A stretch of 7,375 bases of DNA, taken from JAXDLH01 sp034666705. Its GTDB lineage: Bacteria; Chloroflexota; UBA6077; SHYK01. Below, piece after piece: positions 6,049 to 7,375 of the stretch. How positions within the stretch are numbered: the stretch's first letter is position 1; the number at the start of each line of letters is the position of its first letter. The translations under genes and the position numbers were made by a program. The notes beneath the pieces are model-generated. The model saw only the letters and a program-made list of their open reading frames with translations. It searched no databases and was not told where the DNA came from. Location: assembly GCA_034666705.1 (NCBI GenBank), contig JAXDLH010000331.1, positions 1 through 7,375 of the forward strand. The letters run 5' to 3'.

Positions 6049-6213
6049 GAGGACGCTTCACCACGAACGGTTAAGGGGGCCTCACCACGAACGGTTGAGG
6101 ACGCCCATCCTACGCAAGTGCTGGCCGTCTACGACGAGGAGTTGAGGGCGCCCCACCACGTACGGGTGGGGGCGCCTCACCACAAACGGGTGGGCGCGCT
6201 TCACCAGGGTCGG
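6032..6213. repeat. 24-bp tandem array of hairpin-forming units
   Basis: The core CACCACGAACGGTT begins at 6035, 6059 and 6083, exactly 24 bases apart, and the first and third 24-bp units (6032-6055, 6080-6103) are identical. Diverged copies start at 6151 and 6175, again 24 bases apart, and a partial copy starts at 6199. The 47 bases between (6104-6150) hold roughly two decayed units, the second recognisable by GTTGAGGGCG. Each well-preserved unit can fold: a CCTCACC-type arm, a loop such as ACGAAC, then a GGTTGAGG-type arm. The copy at 6151 gives the strongest stem (CCCCACC with GGTGGGG, extended by GGCG with CGCC). No spacers are present, so it is not CRISPR. No convincing protein is encoded across it. 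Confidence 0.75.
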
Positions 6214-6278
6214 TCGTTGGTTGCGTTTCGGCGAATTCACGGCCCGGGTAAGGGCTGCGCGACTCTAGCCGTCCGGTG

Positions 6279-6284
6279 AATACT
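6279..6284 (+). promoter_or_regulatory. Weak candidate -10 element for the hydrolase
   Basis: AATACT matches the -10 consensus at four of six positions and lies six bases before the GTG start at 6291, the spacing expected for a leaderless transcript. No good -35 element is seen about 17 bases upstream. The 77 bases between the tandem array and this gene (6214-6290) otherwise show nothing recognisable. Confidence 0.2.
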
Positions 6285-6290
6285 GCATAG

Positions 6291-7375
6291 GTGAGCTACG
6301 GAGCTGCCGCCAACCGAGCCCTCGCAAAGCGCCGCATCGCCCGCATCCTCGCGGCGGTGAGCGTATGCGCGCTGCTTGCCTCGGGGCTCGGGGCGTCGGA
6401 CACCTTCGGTGCGCCCTCGGGCCAGCAGCCAACCCTCGATCAGGGCACGCTCGGCGGCGCGGCGTATCGAATCGACGTGCCGGCGAACTGGAACGGCACC
6501 CTCCTGCTCTACAGCCACGGCTATGTCATCCCCGGATCCGATAACCCGGCCGTCGACGCACCAGATCCGGCCACCCGCATCGCGCTCGTCGCCACTGGCT
6601 ACGCGCTCGCCGGCTCCGCCTACCGGAGCACCGGGTGGGCGGTCGCCGAGGCGATGGACGATCAACTCGCTCTGCTCGACTACTTCGTGGGGCAGTACGG
6701 CGAGCCCCAGCGCACGATCGCCTGGGGCACCTCGATGGGCGGCCTCATCACCGCCGGCCTGATCGAGCGCGCGCCGGCGCGCTTCGCGGCGGCGATGCCG
6801 ACGTGCGGGGTCATGGCCGGCGGTATCGGGAGCTGGAACGCCGCACTCGACGGCGCATTCGTGCTGAAGACGCTCCTGGCGCCGTCCGCATCGCTCGATC
6901 TCGTCCGCGTCGGCAACCCGCAGGCCAACGTCGATACGGCGCGGGCGGCGGTAGAGCGCGCCCGGGCCACGCCGGCGGGGCGGGCGCGGCTCGCGCTGGT
7001 CGTCGCGCTGTTCGACGTGCCGGGCTGGTACGACCCCCAGAACTCGGAGCCGGCGGCGGATGATTACGCCACGCAACTGCAGGCGCAAACCAGCTGGCTC
7101 ACCCTCTGGGACCTCCTGTTCGGCTTCGGCCTGCGCGCCGAGCTGGAGGAGCGAGCCGGCGGCAACCCCTCCTGGAACACGGACGTCGACTACCGGGCGC
7201 AGCTCGCCCGTTCCCGCAACGCCGCCGAGGTTCGCGCGCTCTACGCGGCCGGCGGGCTCGACCTGGATGCCGACCTGGGAACGCTCAATGCGGCCCCACA
7301 CATTACGGCCGATCCGGCCGCGGCGGCCTTTCTGGCCAGCAATCTCACACTCAGCGGCACGATCACGGTGCCCGT
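6291..7375 (+). CDS. Secreted alpha/beta hydrolase (3' partial)
   Basis: An open frame of 361 codons runs off the right edge. The GTG at 6291 directly follows an in-frame TAG (6288-6290), so nothing earlier is possible. The next in-frame GTG (6357) would lose the basic N-region, so 6291 is preferred. Residues 9-40 form a Sec signal: ALAKRRIAR, then a hydrophobic ILAAVSVCALLASGLGA, with cleavage plausible near residue 40. The hydrolase domain begins at about residue 50 (TLGGAAYRIDVPANWNGTLLLYSHGY). H76-G77 is a probable oxyanion-loop HG, and GTSMGG is the nucleophile elbow with S148. RIALVATGYALAGSAYRSTGW, CGVMAGG and GGNPSWNTDVDY match, from memory, a family of secreted hydrolases in Actinobacteria and Chloroflexota related to prolyl oligopeptidase-like proteins. 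The catalytic Asp and His would lie beyond the window. Its substrate is probably extracellular and is unknown. The upstream ribosome-binding site is poor (GGTGA, 6275-6279). The repeat region separates it from the operon. Confidence 0.85.
   Translation, partial: MSYGAAANRALAKRRIARILAAVSVCALLASGLGASDTFGAPSGQQPTLDQGTLGGAAYRIDVPANWNGTLLLYSHGYVIPGSDNPAVDAPDPATRIALVATGYALAGSAYRSTGWAVAEAMDDQLALLDYFVGQYGEPQRTIAWGTSMGGLITAGLIERAPARFAAAMPTCGVMAGGIGSWNAALDGAFVLKTLLAPSASLDLVRVGNPQANVDTARAAVERARATPAGRARLALVVALFDVPGWYDPQNSEPAADDYATQLQAQTSWLTLWDLLFGFGLRAELEERAGGNPSWNTDVDYRAQLARSRNAAEVRALYAAGGLDLDADLGTLNAAPHITADPAAAAFLASNLTLSGTITVP

Noticed and set aside
6032..6213. A CRISPR array
   Set aside because: The units are directly contiguous at 24 bases with no unique spacers, and no cas genes are nearby.
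5893..6279. Possible repeat proteins encoded by the 24-bp array (8-residue period)
   Set aside because: The period keeps the frame open, but there is no ribosome-binding site and the frame starts inside the M24 gene. The repeated peptides have no known fold, and the DNA palindromes explain the repeat better.
6237..7301. A 354-residue open frame on the minus strand
   Set aside because: It is the antisense shadow of the alpha/beta hydrolase, which has a signal peptide, HG loop and GTSMGG elbow. The minus-strand product is Arg/Gly-rich with no motif.

Overview
The window is GC-rich (roughly two thirds G+C by eye) bacterial chromosomal DNA with all recognisable genes on the plus strand. Two large lipid-anchored ABC-transporter binding proteins, one with a twin-arginine signal, and a secreted actinobacterial/Chloroflexota-type alpha/beta hydrolase suggest an uncultured or environmental high-GC bacterium. 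Chloroflexota is my best guess at low confidence. There is no rRNA, tRNA or CRISPR array.

Layout. Positions 1-842: the 3' portion of an ornithine cyclodeaminase/mu-crystallin family gene whose start lies off the left edge. 842-2578: a family 5 (peptide/opine/nickel type) solute-binding lipoprotein, coupled to the first gene by a TGATG overlap. 2579-2692: a C/G-rich spacer with two hairpins and a possible G-quadruplex. 2693-4462: a second, paralogous family 5 binding protein, this one with a Tat signal. 4463-4637: a second G-rich hairpin repeat followed by a short remnant of a DUF559-type gene, whose stop overlaps the next start. 4638-5918: an M24 (creatinase/aminopeptidase P fold) protein in which three of the five usual metal ligands are replaced. 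5919-6290: 372 bases of non-coding DNA made largely of a nested inverted repeat and a 24-bp tandem array of hairpin-forming units. 6291-7375: a secreted alpha/beta hydrolase with a GTG start, cut off by the right edge.

How it fits together. The first, second, third and fifth coding units look like one co-oriented catabolic or scavenging operon. Two surface binding proteins would capture a small peptide-like or amino-acid-derived compound, the M24-fold enzyme would cleave or ring-open it, and the cyclodeaminase-family enzyme would process an amino or imino acid product. The transporter permeases and ATPases are not in view and should lie upstream or be supplied in trans. The pairing of a cyclodeaminase-family protein with a metal-site-deficient M24 protein recalls ectoine utilisation (EutC with EutD/DoeA), but the substrate cannot be read from this sequence. 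The hydrolase is separated by the repeat region and is probably an independent gene.

The points most worth a second look are the altered M24 active site, the Sec/Tat pair of tandem binding proteins, the DUF559 remnant fused to a G-rich repeat inside the operon, and the inverted-repeat/tandem-array complex after the M24 gene.
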